This document shows, in pieces, positions 24,876 through 34,652 of a stretch of DNA of 59,145 nt (within the stretch, counting starts at the first letter, position 1; every line of letters begins with the position of its first letter). Position numbers and translations under genes: made by a program. This DNA comes from Chloroflexota bacterium (GTDB lineage: Bacteria; Chloroflexota; Limnocylindria; Limnocylindrales; CSP1-4): positions 15,005-74,149 of the forward strand of contig PLMA01000056.1 in assembly GCA_003141455.1 (NCBI GenBank), given 5' to 3'. The notes under the pieces were generated by a model, which was given only the letters and a program-made list of their open reading frames with translations, made no database searches and was not told the origin of the DNA.

Positions 24876-25772
24876 GTGTCCGCTGATACGCCCATGCAGC
24901 CCGACAGGCCAATCTCCGAGCTGTTCGCCCAGCAGCGTCCCCTGCGCTCGCTCGAGTTCTTCCCGCCCAAGGACGAGGCGGGCGTCGAGGCGTTGCGCCA
25001 GACCGCCGCGGCCCTGCAAAGGATCGGGCCGGACTTCGTTTCGGTAACCTACGGTGCTGGGGGCAGCACGCGGGAACGCACCGCCCAGGTGTCCTCGCTT
25101 CTCAAGGACGAGTTCGGCTTCACGGTCATGCCGCACCTGACCGCGGTCAACCACACCCGAGCGCAGCTCGCGGCCACCGCACAGGCGCACTACGCGCGGG
25201 GCATCCGCAACATCATGGCCCTGCGCGGCGACCTGCCCAACGGCCTGCTCGCAGCGACTGCTTTCAGCGAGGACCTGCGCTTCGGCTGCGATGTCGTCGC
25301 CCTGCTGAAGGAGCTGCACTCCGACCTCTGCCTTGGCGTGGCCGGCTATCCCGAGAAACACCCCGAGGCGCCCTCGTTCGCTGCCGATCTCGCCAATCTG
25401 AAGCGCAAGGTGGACGCCGGGGCATCGTTCATCACCACCCAGCTCTTTTTCGACAACGAGGCCTACTACCGTTTCGTGGACCAATGCCGAGCAGCAGGGA
25501 TCGGCGTGCCCATCGTGCCGGGCATCATGCCGGTGCTCTCCCTCAGGCAAGTCACCCGGATCACGAATCTGTGCGGCGCCTCGCTGCCGGACCGGCTGAT
25601 CAAGCGCATCGACGCAGCCGGCGACCAGCCCGACATCATCGAAGCTCTCGGCATCGATTGGGCGCTAGCCCAGATCCGCGACCTCCTGGCTCGCGGAGCA
25701 CCGGGCTATCACCTCTACATCCTGAACCGAGCCCGAAGCGCCCTCACCCTGGCCGCCGGGCTCGCGGCCTGA
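24876..25772 (+). CDS. metF: Methylenetetrahydrofolate reductase
   Basis: This 298-residue TIM-barrel flavoenzyme reduces methylene-THF to methyl-THF for methionine synthesis. Family hallmarks are RSLEFFPPKDE (active-site Glu), DFVSVTYGAGGSTRERT, NIMALRGDLP, GVAGYPEKHPEAP, ITTQLFFDNEAYYRF and VPGIMPV. Length is normal for bacterial MetF. The start is GTG 24876 or ATG 24894 (292 residues); neither has a clear ribosome binding site and both precede the conserved part. The gene stands alone. Confidence 0.95.
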   Translation: MSADTPMQPDRPISELFAQQRPLRSLEFFPPKDEAGVEALRQTAAALQRIGPDFVSVTYGAGGSTRERTAQVSSLLKDEFGFTVMPHLTAVNHTRAQLAATAQAHYARGIRNIMALRGDLPNGLLAATAFSEDLRFGCDVVALLKELHSDLCLGVAGYPEKHPEAPSFAADLANLKRKVDAGASFITTQLFFDNEAYYRFVDQCRAAGIGVPIVPGIMPVLSLRQVTRITNLCGASLPDRLIKRIDAAGDQPDIIEALGIDWALAQIRDLLARGAPGYHLYILNRARSALTLAAGLAA

Positions 25773-25775
25773 GGT

Positions 25776-28094
25776 CTATACGGCCGAGCGGTCGGGCGGG
25801 ATACCGTGGGGGTCATCGATGAGTGAGCCAGAAGCCGGCGCGTCGACCCCCAGGTTCGTCGGCCACCAGTTCCAGCGGCCAAGCAGCACGACCACGGACG
25901 GCACGAGGAGCGAGCGAACGAAGAACGTGTCCATCAGCACACCGGCCGCAATGCCGTACCCGATCTGCTGGATCTGAGAGGCGCCTGCCGTTCCGCCGAC
26001 CGATATGGCAAGAACGGCGAAGCTTCCACCGAGGATCACCCCCGCGGTCGTGACCGTGCTGCCCGTTTTGCCGATGGCTCTGGCCACAGCGTCACGCAAG
26101 GGCAGGTGGTGAGCCTCCTCTCGTATGCGACTCATGACCAGGATGTTGTAGTCAGAGCCCAGCGCCATCAGGAATACGAACATCAGGAAGGGCAAGACGA
26201 AGTTGAGACCCGCCTGGCCCCCGAAGCGCACGAAGATGATCCCGGTCAGGCCGAGCGCGCCCAGGTACGAGATGACCACGCTGGCCACGAGATACAGCGG
26301 CGCGACCGCGCTCCGCATGACCGCCGCGAGAAGGATCGCGATCAGGATCGCCACGACCGGGATGATCCGCTCCAGGTCCGACGCCGAGATCTGGCGGATG
26401 TCGTAGGAGAACTCGAGGTTCCCAAGCAACCCGATAGAGGTTGCGCCGGCAGCGGCACCAACCCGGTTGACTTCGGCACGCAGCCCCGGGACCGCGTCGA
26501 GCGCGGTCGGGCTCGACAGGTCGCCGTTTCCGACTTCGGCCGAATACTCGACCGTGAGACCGTCCGGACTGATGAGTTGTCCTTCGGCCCTGTAGGCGTT
26601 GTACAACTCGGCGGGCACGGCCGAAGTCGCCGGCACGGGCGGCAGCCGGCGCGGGTCCCCAAGAGTTGCGTGGAGCTGAGTCAGCTGGTCGGCCGTGAGC
26701 GGGATGCCGTTCGGGTTGAGCGGCCCTACGACGCTCTTGAACTCGGGCAGCGCCGAGAGTCCGGCCCCGGCCGTGGCCAGCCTGGCCGGGTCTTGCCAGA
26801 CCGGCTGATCGAACTTGAAGAGCACCAGCGTCCGGACAATCTTCGAGGATGGGAAGTGGGCGTTCACCTCTGCGGCGCCGGTCGCCGAGTCGGAGCCCGC
26901 AGTGGTGCTACTCGAGTCGCCGAAGCCGGAGGTACCGGTCGTAAGGAGCGTGGCCGCCATTCCGCCGAAGAGGATGGCTCCGAGCAGCAGGGTGATGGCC
27001 GGGCGCCGGGTGGCGATCACGCCCACGCGGTCCCAGAACCCGACTCGCTCCACTTCCTTGTGGCGGATGTCGCTCGGCCAGAAGACCGCCCGACCGAAGA
27101 TGGCGAGTAGAGCCGGCAGGAGCGTGAGCCCTGCCGCCAGCATGATGGCGATGCCGATTGCGAGCGCCGGACCCATGCTCTGGTACAGCCCGAACTCAGC
27201 GAGAGCCACGCTGGACAGAGCGGCGATCACAGTGAAGGCGGAGAAGGTGATCGACTCGCCGACCCGGGTGACGGCGCGCCTGACCGCGTCTGGACCGGAG
27301 AGGCCGCGGCGCAGTTCTTCGCGAACCCGGAACACGAGGAAGACGCCGTAATCCGTGCCGGCGCCCAGGATCAGGACGATCAGCATGAACTGCGTAATCG
27401 AGGAGACCTGGATCCCAGCGCTGGCTGCCTGGGCGATCACCGGCCCGGAAACGGTGAGCACGATCACGGCCGGTATGAGAGTCAGGAAAGGTGCGAGCAC
27501 AGCCCGGTACGCGAGCACGAGCAACACGAGGATGAACAGCAGCGAGAAGGTCTGAGTCCGATCCTGCGATGATCCCGACGCCTTCGCGTTGTCGACGAGG
27601 TCCGGGATTTCGCCCGTCAGATGAACCTGGAGCCCGGCCGGGGCGGCCGCGGCGGCGGTACCACGGATGGCATTGACCAGGGCCTCGGCTCCGTTTACGT
27701 CGGTGAACGAAACGACCTCCGCTTCGATGAGAACCTGGCGGGCCGCGCCGTCGCCGGATATGCCGAGGTCCACCACTACCTTGACCGTATCGATTCCCTT
27801 GATCTGCGTTTCCAGGCCGTCTATGGCGGCGTTGTCCGCGACGGTAAGGCCGCCGTCCCGGACCGCGACCAGGTTTGCGGTCCCGAGGTTGACGTTCACG
27901 AACGGAGACGCCATGTTCGACGCCTGGATGCTGGGCACGTTGGCCGGCAGGAAACCGCTGGTCGTGTTCTTGGCGACGCTGCCCAACGTAGGCAGCGACC
28001 GAACGGTAACGATCGTGATGACGACCCAGGCGAGGACGATCAGGTATCGGAAGCGGACGCTGGCGACGCCGATCAGGGCAAAGATGCGGTTCAT
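25776..28094 (-). CDS. MMPL/RND family transporter
   Basis: This 772-residue membrane protein has the two-fold MMPL layout: one N-terminal helix, an outer loop domain (about 40-180), five to six helices, a second outer domain (about 400-560), and another helix block. Typical motifs are ILGAGTDYGVFLVFRVREE in the first half and ALGSDYNILVMSRIREE in the second, which carry the proton-relay acidic residues. MMPL proteins export lipids, glycolipids or drugs with the proton gradient. It converges with metF (stop codons four bases apart) and lies downstream of a drug exporter on the same strand. Confidence 0.9.
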   Translation of the reverse strand: MNRIFALIGVASVRFRYLIVLAWVVITIVTVRSLPTLGSVAKNTTSGFLPANVPSIQASNMASPFVNVNLGTANLVAVRDGGLTVADNAAIDGLETQIKGIDTVKVVVDLGISGDGAARQVLIEAEVVSFTDVNGAEALVNAIRGTAAAAAPAGLQVHLTGEIPDLVDNAKASGSSQDRTQTFSLLFILVLLVLAYRAVLAPFLTLIPAVIVLTVSGPVIAQAASAGIQVSSITQFMLIVLILGAGTDYGVFLVFRVREELRRGLSGPDAVRRAVTRVGESITFSAFTVIAALSSVALAEFGLYQSMGPALAIGIAIMLAAGLTLLPALLAIFGRAVFWPSDIRHKEVERVGFWDRVGVIATRRPAITLLLGAILFGGMAATLLTTGTSGFGDSSSTTAGSDSATGAAEVNAHFPSSKIVRTLVLFKFDQPVWQDPARLATAGAGLSALPEFKSVVGPLNPNGIPLTADQLTQLHATLGDPRRLPPVPATSAVPAELYNAYRAEGQLISPDGLTVEYSAEVGNGDLSSPTALDAVPGLRAEVNRVGAAAGATSIGLLGNLEFSYDIRQISASDLERIIPVVAILIAILLAAVMRSAVAPLYLVASVVISYLGALGLTGIIFVRFGGQAGLNFVLPFLMFVFLMALGSDYNILVMSRIREEAHHLPLRDAVARAIGKTGSTVTTAGVILGGSFAVLAISVGGTAGASQIQQIGYGIAAGVLMDTFFVRSLLVPSVVVLLGRWNWWPTNLGVDAPASGSLIDDPHGIPPDRSAV

Positions 28095-28287
28095 GAGTCT
28101 CTCGTATGGCCAAGGATGCTCGGGTTGAGAGCCTGAGCATCACACTCGAGATAGATGTGCTCGGGATCTCGGGCGACCGATTGCGCCCTGCGAGCCGCGG
28201 GCCGCGTCCCCCAGCGAAAAGGAGCGGGCCGGCCGAACGCCGAGACGCCTCCGGCCGAACGCCTTCGACGCCGATGGCCGGGGCCGG

Positions 28288-30012
28288 TCAGTTGGCGCAG
28301 GGCGACTTCCTGTTTGGGCGAAGGGCGAGGCCTGCGCCGGTGGTCGCCCCGGCCGGCACCAGCTCTCTGCGGCCGTGGTCATGGATCGCCTCGGGCGCGG
28401 TCTCTTCAGGCATTTCGAAGGTCGCCCGCATCGGCGTCTCCTTGAGGAAGACGATGCACGCGGCCGCGATGAGAGCGGCGACGATGCAGATCCAGAAGGT
28501 GGATGCCATCGAGATCGAGAATGCCTGGTGGATGTCTTCCACGATGTTCGGAACGAGCAGGGCGACCGAGGACCGAGCTTGCTCCGGAACGGCAGCCAGG
28601 ATGGCCTTGCCGAGGTCGCCGGTGCCGGTCAGATCGATGCCTCCGCCCGAACCGCCCGCGAACTGCCCCACCAACTGAGGCGGGACCCCCGCATTGGCAA
28701 GCTGGACGGGCACCTCGGTGGCCATTCGGCCGGCGAATACCGTGCCCGCCAGAGTGAGACCGATCGTTCCGCCGATCTGCTGGAAGAACGTGAGGCTCGC
28801 CGTAGCCACGCCGACGCAGGTGCGCTCGACCGTGTTCTGGACGATGAGGGTGAAGACCGCGAACGACGGCCCGATCCCAAGCCCGGTGACGACCATCCAG
28901 AGCCATAGCGTCGGCCGGCTCGTATCGGCGCGCAGGTTGGTCAGCAGGAAGAGACCCGCGGCCAGCAGCACGAGCGACCCGAACATCAGGACCTTGTAGC
29001 GGCCCGTTCGGGCCACGATCTGCCCGGAGGCAATGGCGCTGAAGATGAGCGCCAACAGGAGAGGCAGGAGGTTGTAGCCGGACTCGGTCGCGCTCGCTCC
29101 GGCCACCGACTGGAACCATCGAGGCAGGAAGATGACCGCGGCGAAGAACCCGAAGGCAGCCAGGAACATCCCCGAGACCGAGATGGTGAAGGCCCGGTTC
29201 CGGAAGAGACCCAGGGGCAGGATTGGGTCTGAGACGCGCGATTCGATCAGGATGAAAAGGGCGCCGAAGGCCAGGCCGAGGAGGATGAGCCCGCCGACCG
29301 CGGGATCTGACCATTCGCCGGTCTGCTTGTTGGTGAGGCCGACAAGGAAGGGCGCTATGGCCAGGGTGAAGGCGGCCGCTCCCAGGTAGTCGATGTTGTT
29401 ACCCGCTTCCGGCCTGCGAATGGGCGGCAGCAATCGCCACAGGACGACAAGCGAGACCAGGCCCAGCGGAACGTTCACGAAGAAGATCCAGTGCCAGCTG
29501 AACTGGTCCGTGATGAATCCGCCTATGCCGGGCCCGAGCAGCGACGAGAGCCCGAATACGGCTCCGAAGAGGCCCAGGTACTTGCCGCGCTCGGCGGGCG
29601 TGTACAGGTCCGCGACGACGGCGAGGGCCACGGGGAAGACGGCGCCGCCGCCGAGGCCCTGGAGGCCCCGGAAGAGGATCAGCTGCCACATCTGCTGGCT
29701 GAGTCCGGCCAGGACCGAGCTAGTAAGGAAGAGGCTTACCGCGAAGATGACGATAGGCCGGCGGCCGAACAGATCTGAAAGCTTGCCGTAGACAGGCCCG
29801 CTGATGGTGGCCGTGAGCAGGTAGACCGTCACGGCCCAGGTGTACAGGCTGTCGCCGCGCAGGTCCGTCACGATCCGGGGCAGGGCGGTGCCGACCACGG
29901 TCTGGTCGAGCGCGAAGAGGAAGAGCGCGAGCAGGATCGCGCCCAGGATCTCCAGCTTGGCCCTTGGGCTCAGCTCAACCGCGTGGTCGGTCGCTACGGC
30001 GGGGTTCATCAT
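28288..30012 (-). CDS. DHA2-family MFS multidrug exporter (EmrB/QacA-like)
   Basis: This 574-residue protein has 14 predicted membrane helices and the DHA2 motifs LDQTVVGTALPRI (motif D1), GKLSDLFGRRPIVIF (motif A) and GAVFGLSSLLGPGIGGF (motif C). It is a proton-coupled exporter of drugs or lipophilic compounds. ATG 30012 is followed at once by a second ATG; AGGAG seven bases upstream favours it over the much longer frame to 30216. The 190 bases to the next gene contain nothing recognisable, and both genes run the same way, so co-transcription with the MMPL gene is possible. Confidence 0.9.
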   Translation of the reverse strand: MMNPAVATDHAVELSPRAKLEILGAILLALFLFALDQTVVGTALPRIVTDLRGDSLYTWAVTVYLLTATISGPVYGKLSDLFGRRPIVIFAVSLFLTSSVLAGLSQQMWQLILFRGLQGLGGGAVFPVALAVVADLYTPAERGKYLGLFGAVFGLSSLLGPGIGGFITDQFSWHWIFFVNVPLGLVSLVVLWRLLPPIRRPEAGNNIDYLGAAAFTLAIAPFLVGLTNKQTGEWSDPAVGGLILLGLAFGALFILIESRVSDPILPLGLFRNRAFTISVSGMFLAAFGFFAAVIFLPRWFQSVAGASATESGYNLLPLLLALIFSAIASGQIVARTGRYKVLMFGSLVLLAAGLFLLTNLRADTSRPTLWLWMVVTGLGIGPSFAVFTLIVQNTVERTCVGVATASLTFFQQIGGTIGLTLAGTVFAGRMATEVPVQLANAGVPPQLVGQFAGGSGGGIDLTGTGDLGKAILAAVPEQARSSVALLVPNIVEDIHQAFSISMASTFWICIVAALIAAACIVFLKETPMRATFEMPEETAPEAIHDHGRRELVPAGATTGAGLALRPNRKSPCAN

Positions 30013-30264
30013 TCCGACTCTCCTGCGCTGGATGCATCCGTCCGGCATGCCCGCGACGATCGCGGCATGCCCCGAGTACCGGTGGCCGTTGGGGTCGGCC
30101 GATCGGACTGCTCTCCTCGCCGATGGCCTGGAACCGGCATTTTGACGAACACCACGCCGAAATGGAAATGTTGGCCCGTAGCGCGGTCCAAGAGACCGGC
30201 CGAGGCCAACAGCCATGAGCCTCGGCTTCCGGGATCGGGTGGATCGTGACCGATTGGGCGCCCG

Positions 30265-30400
30265 TCAGCCGCCGACTTGGACGCCGATCAGCGTGCCGAC
30301 CGCGTACGTGAGGGCGGCCGCGGACCAGCCGAGCAGCAATGGGCGCACGGTGGCGCAGTAAAGGCCAGTGTGAGTCTTGCTGCCACCAATGAGACGTCCA
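30265..30400 (-). pseudogene. Possible C-terminal remnant of a VIT1/CCC1-type transporter
   Basis: A reverse-strand frame reads VRPLLLGWSAAALTYAVGTL then IGVQVGG and stops. This resembles the last helix of VIT1/CCC1-family metal transporters, which end with a similar A-A-x-x-T-Y-x-x-G-x-x-x-G-V pattern. No start region or remaining helices are present in the 30013-30413 gap, so if the match is real it is a fragment. Confidence 0.3.
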
Positions 30401-30413
30401 TGTCGAACGTCGC

Positions 30414-31706
30414 CTAGAATCTCCCGGAGTCCAGGGTGATCGCGAAGGCATCGCGTGCGTCCGCGTAGTCGAGCACGATCGTCACCGTGGTTGGGTCGTT
30501 CAGGTCGTCAATCTCGGACCGAACCACGACTGGCCCTCGGGTGGGCCGGCCGTCGTCGTAGGCGATCCGCTCGACGAGAACGCGAGGATCCTGGAGCCCG
30601 GCCGCCTCGAGGCCGGCGACGACGATTGCGACCGAGCCGGTCAGGCCCCCGTGATTGCCGAGGAGGAGCCGCGCCTGCCGGCTACCGTTGGCCAGCCGGG
30701 TCGCGAATACGTCGAGCGCCCCATCCGGCTCACTCGTCACGACTACTCCCCGCTGTCCGGCATACGAGTTGTAGGTGTACCAATCGCCCAGGCGGGCGTA
30801 GCCACCGCGGCTGCGAGTGAGGAGACTGGCCAGGTTGTCGTGTAGCTCGGGCCCCTTACCCCAGTTCGCCCGCAGACCATCCACCTTGGCCCGTTCGAGC
30901 CGGGCCAGGAACCAGGCCGATTGACCGGGGTTCTGCTGCGATGCTTCGGCGTACTCGTTGACCTGGAAGCCTCGTACGCGGAGGCCGCGCACGGCGAGCA
31001 TCCGCTCGACAGCGGAGCGGCTGGCGACAGGATCCTGTCCATGGGCGCGGCCGCCGATTTCGTGCCAGCTCAAGATGTCCGGCACGACGTGGTTGGCGGC
31101 AACGAAGTCGAGATATGCGGTCCACCATTCGTCGTCGTGGCTGGGCTCGCTGGCAGTGCTCGGCCCGACAATGGTGGCGTCGGGAAACCTGGCCCTGACC
31201 TTCTGGGAGGCCAGGCGCCACATCTGCTGGAACTGCCCGGCGGATCGGGCCCAGAAGAGCTCGAGGTCGGGCTCGTTCCACAGGTCCCACTGTGGCGTCA
31301 TTCCAGCCACGCCAACGTCCTCGACAAGCCGGTCGAGGAATCTCTCGAAGTCGGAGAAGTCGCCCTCGTCGCCAGGCCACCGGCCGATGGCTGTGCCGTC
31401 CGCGCCGTACAGGTCGTGCACGAGGAGGATAAATGTGCCGCCCAGCAAGACAGTCCGCCGGTATTGAGCGAGCGTCGAGGCCCAGCGTCGCTCGTAGCGC
31501 CCGGCGACCCAGCCTCCCGGCGAGTCGAGTTGGGCACCGCCCGCCCGCTCGAAGCGGAAGCCCATCCCGGCGAGGAGGACGTCCGGCGGATGCGCGCCGT
31601 CCTCGGTCAGGCCGTACAGGATGCCTGAGCCCCGCCGCGATGTCAGGCCGACCTCCTCCGAGAGATCGACCCGGACGGTGGCGATCGGCGAACGGTGGAG
31701 GCTCAT
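30414..31706 (-). CDS. Clan GH-A glycoside hydrolase (GH39-like)
   Basis: This 430-residue protein forms a TIM barrel plus a C-terminal beta domain. Glu145 in WDLWNEPDLELFW is the acid/base of clan GH-A and Glu251 in GFQVNEYAE fits the nucleophile on strand 7. The order and spacing recall GH39 beta-xylosidases, but GH51/GH79-like families are not excluded. There is no signal peptide, so it acts on imported oligosaccharides. It is the last gene of the sugar operon; its start follows the GH31 stop by three bases. Substrate is probably a beta-linked plant-type sugar. Confidence 0.75.
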   Translation of the reverse strand: MSLHRSPIATVRVDLSEEVGLTSRRGSGILYGLTEDGAHPPDVLLAGMGFRFERAGGAQLDSPGGWVAGRYERRWASTLAQYRRTVLLGGTFILLVHDLYGADGTAIGRWPGDEGDFSDFERFLDRLVEDVGVAGMTPQWDLWNEPDLELFWARSAGQFQQMWRLASQKVRARFPDATIVGPSTASEPSHDDEWWTAYLDFVAANHVVPDILSWHEIGGRAHGQDPVASRSAVERMLAVRGLRVRGFQVNEYAEASQQNPGQSAWFLARLERAKVDGLRANWGKGPELHDNLASLLTRSRGGYARLGDWYTYNSYAGQRGVVVTSEPDGALDVFATRLANGSRQARLLLGNHGGLTGSVAIVVAGLEAAGLQDPRVLVERIAYDDGRPTRGPVVVRSEIDDLNDPTTVTIVLDYADARDAFAITLDSGRF

Positions 31707-31709
31707 CGA

Positions 31710-33785
31710 TCAGCCCGCGACCGGGACGCGCGCGCCGGATCGGAGGAACACGGGGATCCGGTCGAGCGGCGCGGCAGCGCTGATGGTCGCCCCGCCCGTG
31801 CATTCGGCGCCCGTCCACGCGTCCGCCCATCGGCCCGGCGGTAGGTAGACGGGACGCTCACGCAATCCTGCAGCCAGGATCGGAGCGACCAGCACATCCG
31901 GGCCGAGCATGAACTCGTCCTCGACCGACCACGATTCCGGGTCGTCGGGGAAGTCGACGAAGAGTGGGCGCATGGGTGGCAGGCCGTCCTCATGGGCCCG
32001 CTGCATCTGTGCGTCGACGTACGGCCGGATCCTCTCGCGGAGCGCGAGGACCTGGCAGATCAGCTCGTATGCTTCATCGCCGAATGACCAGACCTCGTTC
32101 GGTCCGCCGGTCATCTCTATCGCCAGGGGGATCCGCGGCAAGCGGTCGCCGTGGAGACGGAACAGAGGGCAGAACGCGCCGTACTGGAACCAGCGGACCA
32201 CCAGTTCGCGGTACTCGGGATCGGCGGGGTCGCCGCCGTGGAAGCCCCCTATGTCGGTCGTCCACCAGGGGATCCCGGAGATGCCGATGTTGAGCCCGGC
32301 CCGGACCTGCCGGCGCAGCGAATCGAACGTGGCCGGGATATCGCCCGACCAGACGGCGGCCCCGTAGCGCTGGCTTCCGGCCCACGCCGACCGGCACAGC
32401 AGGACGACTTCCTTCTCGCCGGCGTCGAGCATCCCTTCGTAGAAGCCCTTCGCGTACAGCAGCGGGAACAGATTGATGACCTCGTCGCCAGTGCCGAGAT
32501 GGAAGCGCAGGTTGGCCGGGTCGACTGGTCTCAGCTCCGGCTCGCAGCCGTCGAGCCACCAGATCCGGATTCCCTGGGAGAGGTAGTTCTGGCGGACCTT
32601 GGACCAGACGTACGCCCGCGCTGCCGGGTTGGTCGGGTCGTACAACGAAACCGGGGTGTGCGCGGCCACGCCCTTCTCCGGAAACTCCGTCAGATAGCCG
32701 AGGCCGCGTTCGGCGCCGACGAGCAGGCCGCGCTCCGCCATGAGCGCGTGATTCTCGCTCCGCGGGCTGACCAGCGGCCAGACCGAGACCATCACCCTTG
32801 TCCCCATCGCCTCGAGCTCATCGACCATGGCCTTGGGGTCCGGCCACTCGGCCGGGTCGAAGCGCCAGTCGCCAAGCGCGGTCCAATGGAAGAAGTCGAT
32901 GACGACGACCGCCAGCGGCAGGCCTCGACGGCAGTACTCGCGCGCGACCGTGAGCAGCTCGTCCTGGCTTCGGTACCTGAGCTTGCTCTGCCAGAAGCCG
33001 GTCGCCCATTCCGGCAGCCGGGGTGCATGACCCGTGACGTCAGCGTAGCGGCCCATGATCTGGACCGGCGTCCCGGCCGTGATCCAGTAGTCGATCTGGC
33101 GGGCGGCGTTGGCGACCCATCTGGTCCGGTTGACCGCGAGCTCCACATGGCCGACGGCCGGGTTGTTCCAAAGTAGACCGTAGCCGCGGCTCGAGAGGAC
33201 GAAGGGGATCGAGACTTCGGCGTTGCGCTGGATCAGGTCGAGGGCCATCCCCTTCTGGTCGAGCCGACCGTGGGTCCGCTGTCCGAGACCGAAGAGCCGC
33301 TCGTCGTCATAGGCCTGGAAATGCTGCTCGAGTCGGTAACGACCCCCGCCCAGGGCCGTGAAGACGCGCGCCCCAGGCCACCAGAAGTGGGCGGGCTGCT
33401 CAGCTATCAGCTCCTGACCAGTGTCCGAGCGGATGAACCGGATGATTACGTACTGGCCACCGTCGCCGTTCTGGGTCGCGACCATGGCGGTGATCGCGCC
33501 GTGGGCGATCGAGACCCAGCCGTCGCCTGAACCGATTGTGACCTTCCCCGGTTCCGGGGCTTCCTCCAACGCGCCGGGTAGGTCCGACTCGATGTGCCCG
33601 AGCGCCGCCCGAACGCGGAGGCTGTCACGGCCCCACGGCTCGATGCGGATCAGTTCGTCTTCGGTTCGGACTTCGACGCCGGCGCCGGTTCGACTGATGT
33701 CCAAGACACTCCTCATTTCCGGGTGGATCCAGGGCCGGGCAGGCAGCTGCGCCGAGCAGTGCTGCATCGCGCTCGGCGCACCCAC
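31710..33785 (-). CDS. GH31 family alpha-glycosidase (alpha-glucosidase or alpha-xylosidase)
   Basis: This 691-residue retaining glycosidase has RLFGLGQRTHGRLDQKG in the N-terminal sandwich, LPEWATGFWQSKLRYRSQDE at the barrel start, IWWLDGCEPEL with the likely nucleophile Asp, and CPLFRLHGDR near the acid/base. GTG 33785 starts three bases after the permease stop, with AAGGA seven bases upstream; ATG 33716 is an alternative that removes a non-conserved lead. The gene is inside a sugar ABC operon, so it processes an imported alpha-linked oligosaccharide. The WxDGxEPE form is seen in several GH31 branches and does not settle glucose versus xylose specificity. Confidence 0.9.
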   Translation of the reverse strand: MGAPSAMQHCSAQLPARPWIHPEMRSVLDISRTGAGVEVRTEDELIRIEPWGRDSLRVRAALGHIESDLPGALEEAPEPGKVTIGSGDGWVSIAHGAITAMVATQNGDGGQYVIIRFIRSDTGQELIAEQPAHFWWPGARVFTALGGGRYRLEQHFQAYDDERLFGLGQRTHGRLDQKGMALDLIQRNAEVSIPFVLSSRGYGLLWNNPAVGHVELAVNRTRWVANAARQIDYWITAGTPVQIMGRYADVTGHAPRLPEWATGFWQSKLRYRSQDELLTVAREYCRRGLPLAVVVIDFFHWTALGDWRFDPAEWPDPKAMVDELEAMGTRVMVSVWPLVSPRSENHALMAERGLLVGAERGLGYLTEFPEKGVAAHTPVSLYDPTNPAARAYVWSKVRQNYLSQGIRIWWLDGCEPELRPVDPANLRFHLGTGDEVINLFPLLYAKGFYEGMLDAGEKEVVLLCRSAWAGSQRYGAAVWSGDIPATFDSLRRQVRAGLNIGISGIPWWTTDIGGFHGGDPADPEYRELVVRWFQYGAFCPLFRLHGDRLPRIPLAIEMTGGPNEVWSFGDEAYELICQVLALRERIRPYVDAQMQRAHEDGLPPMRPLFVDFPDDPESWSVEDEFMLGPDVLVAPILAAGLRERPVYLPPGRWADAWTGAECTGGATISAAAPLDRIPVFLRSGARVPVAG

Positions 33786-33788
33786 GTA

Positions 33789-34652
33789 CTATTCCTTGAC
33801 GGCACCCGCAGTGATGCCCGCGGCGATGTACCGCTGCGCCAGCGCAAGAAGGATCGTCGCCGGGATGATGGCTATGACGGCCGTTGCCATGACAGAGGGC
33901 CACTCCACCGAGTACGCGCCGATGAACCGGTATATGCCGACCGTGATCGGGGTATGGTCAGGGTTGCTGTTCAGGATCAAGGCGAACAGGAAGTCGCCCC
34001 ATCCGAACAGGAACGAGAAGAGGGCGGCGGTGATCAACGCCGTCCGGCTGAGCGGTAGGTAGACGGACCAGAAGATCCGTAACTGTCCGGCGCCATCAAC
34101 CCTCGCCGCCTCACCCAGCTCATGCGGGATGCCGAGCATGAAGGCCCGCATGATGATGATCGCGAACGGGACGGCGATGGTCGAGTCGGCGAGGATGACA
34201 GCCTGGTACGAGTTCAGCAGGCCAAGCGTGTTGAACGCCGAGTAGAGCGAGTTGGCCACCACGAAGCCCGGTGCCATCTGTGCCAGGACCAGGGCGAAAA
34301 GCAGGAGCGAGCCAATCCGGGCCCGAATGGTCGCGAGCGCATAGGCGGCCGGGGTCGCGACGATCATCGTTACGAACACTGTCCCAATCGCGTATATGAA
34401 GCTCGACTGGATGTATCCGCCAGCGGTCGAGATTGCCGCCTGGTAGGCATCGAGACTGGGGTTGGACGGAATGAAAGGCGGGGGATTCTGCAGGAGGTCC
34501 GTCTGGCGCATGAACGAGAGGTTCACGATCCAGTAGAGGGGGAAGAGCATGAACCCGGTTATCAAGATGCCAGCCAAGGTCCAGCCTGCGCTCTTGATGC
34601 GCGAGGACTGCCTTGCCTGCCGAAGCCTCGGGGCCGTGGCGCTGACGCTCAT
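33789..34652 (-). CDS. Carbohydrate ABC transporter permease (MalG-like)
   Basis: This 287-residue inner-membrane permease has six predicted helices and the EAA loop GEAARVDGAGQLRIFW that contacts the ATPase. Its start ATG (34652) overlaps the stop of the MalF-like permease gene by four bases. It belongs to the CUT1 group, which imports oligosaccharides. No ATPase gene is in the operon, so it probably uses a shared MsmK/MalK-type ATPase encoded elsewhere. Confidence 0.92.
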   Translation of the reverse strand: MSVSATAPRLRQARQSSRIKSAGWTLAGILITGFMLFPLYWIVNLSFMRQTDLLQNPPPFIPSNPSLDAYQAAISTAGGYIQSSFIYAIGTVFVTMIVATPAAYALATIRARIGSLLLFALVLAQMAPGFVVANSLYSAFNTLGLLNSYQAVILADSTIAVPFAIIIMRAFMLGIPHELGEAARVDGAGQLRIFWSVYLPLSRTALITAALFSFLFGWGDFLFALILNSNPDHTPITVGIYRFIGAYSVEWPSVMATAVIAIIPATILLALAQRYIAAGITAGAVKE

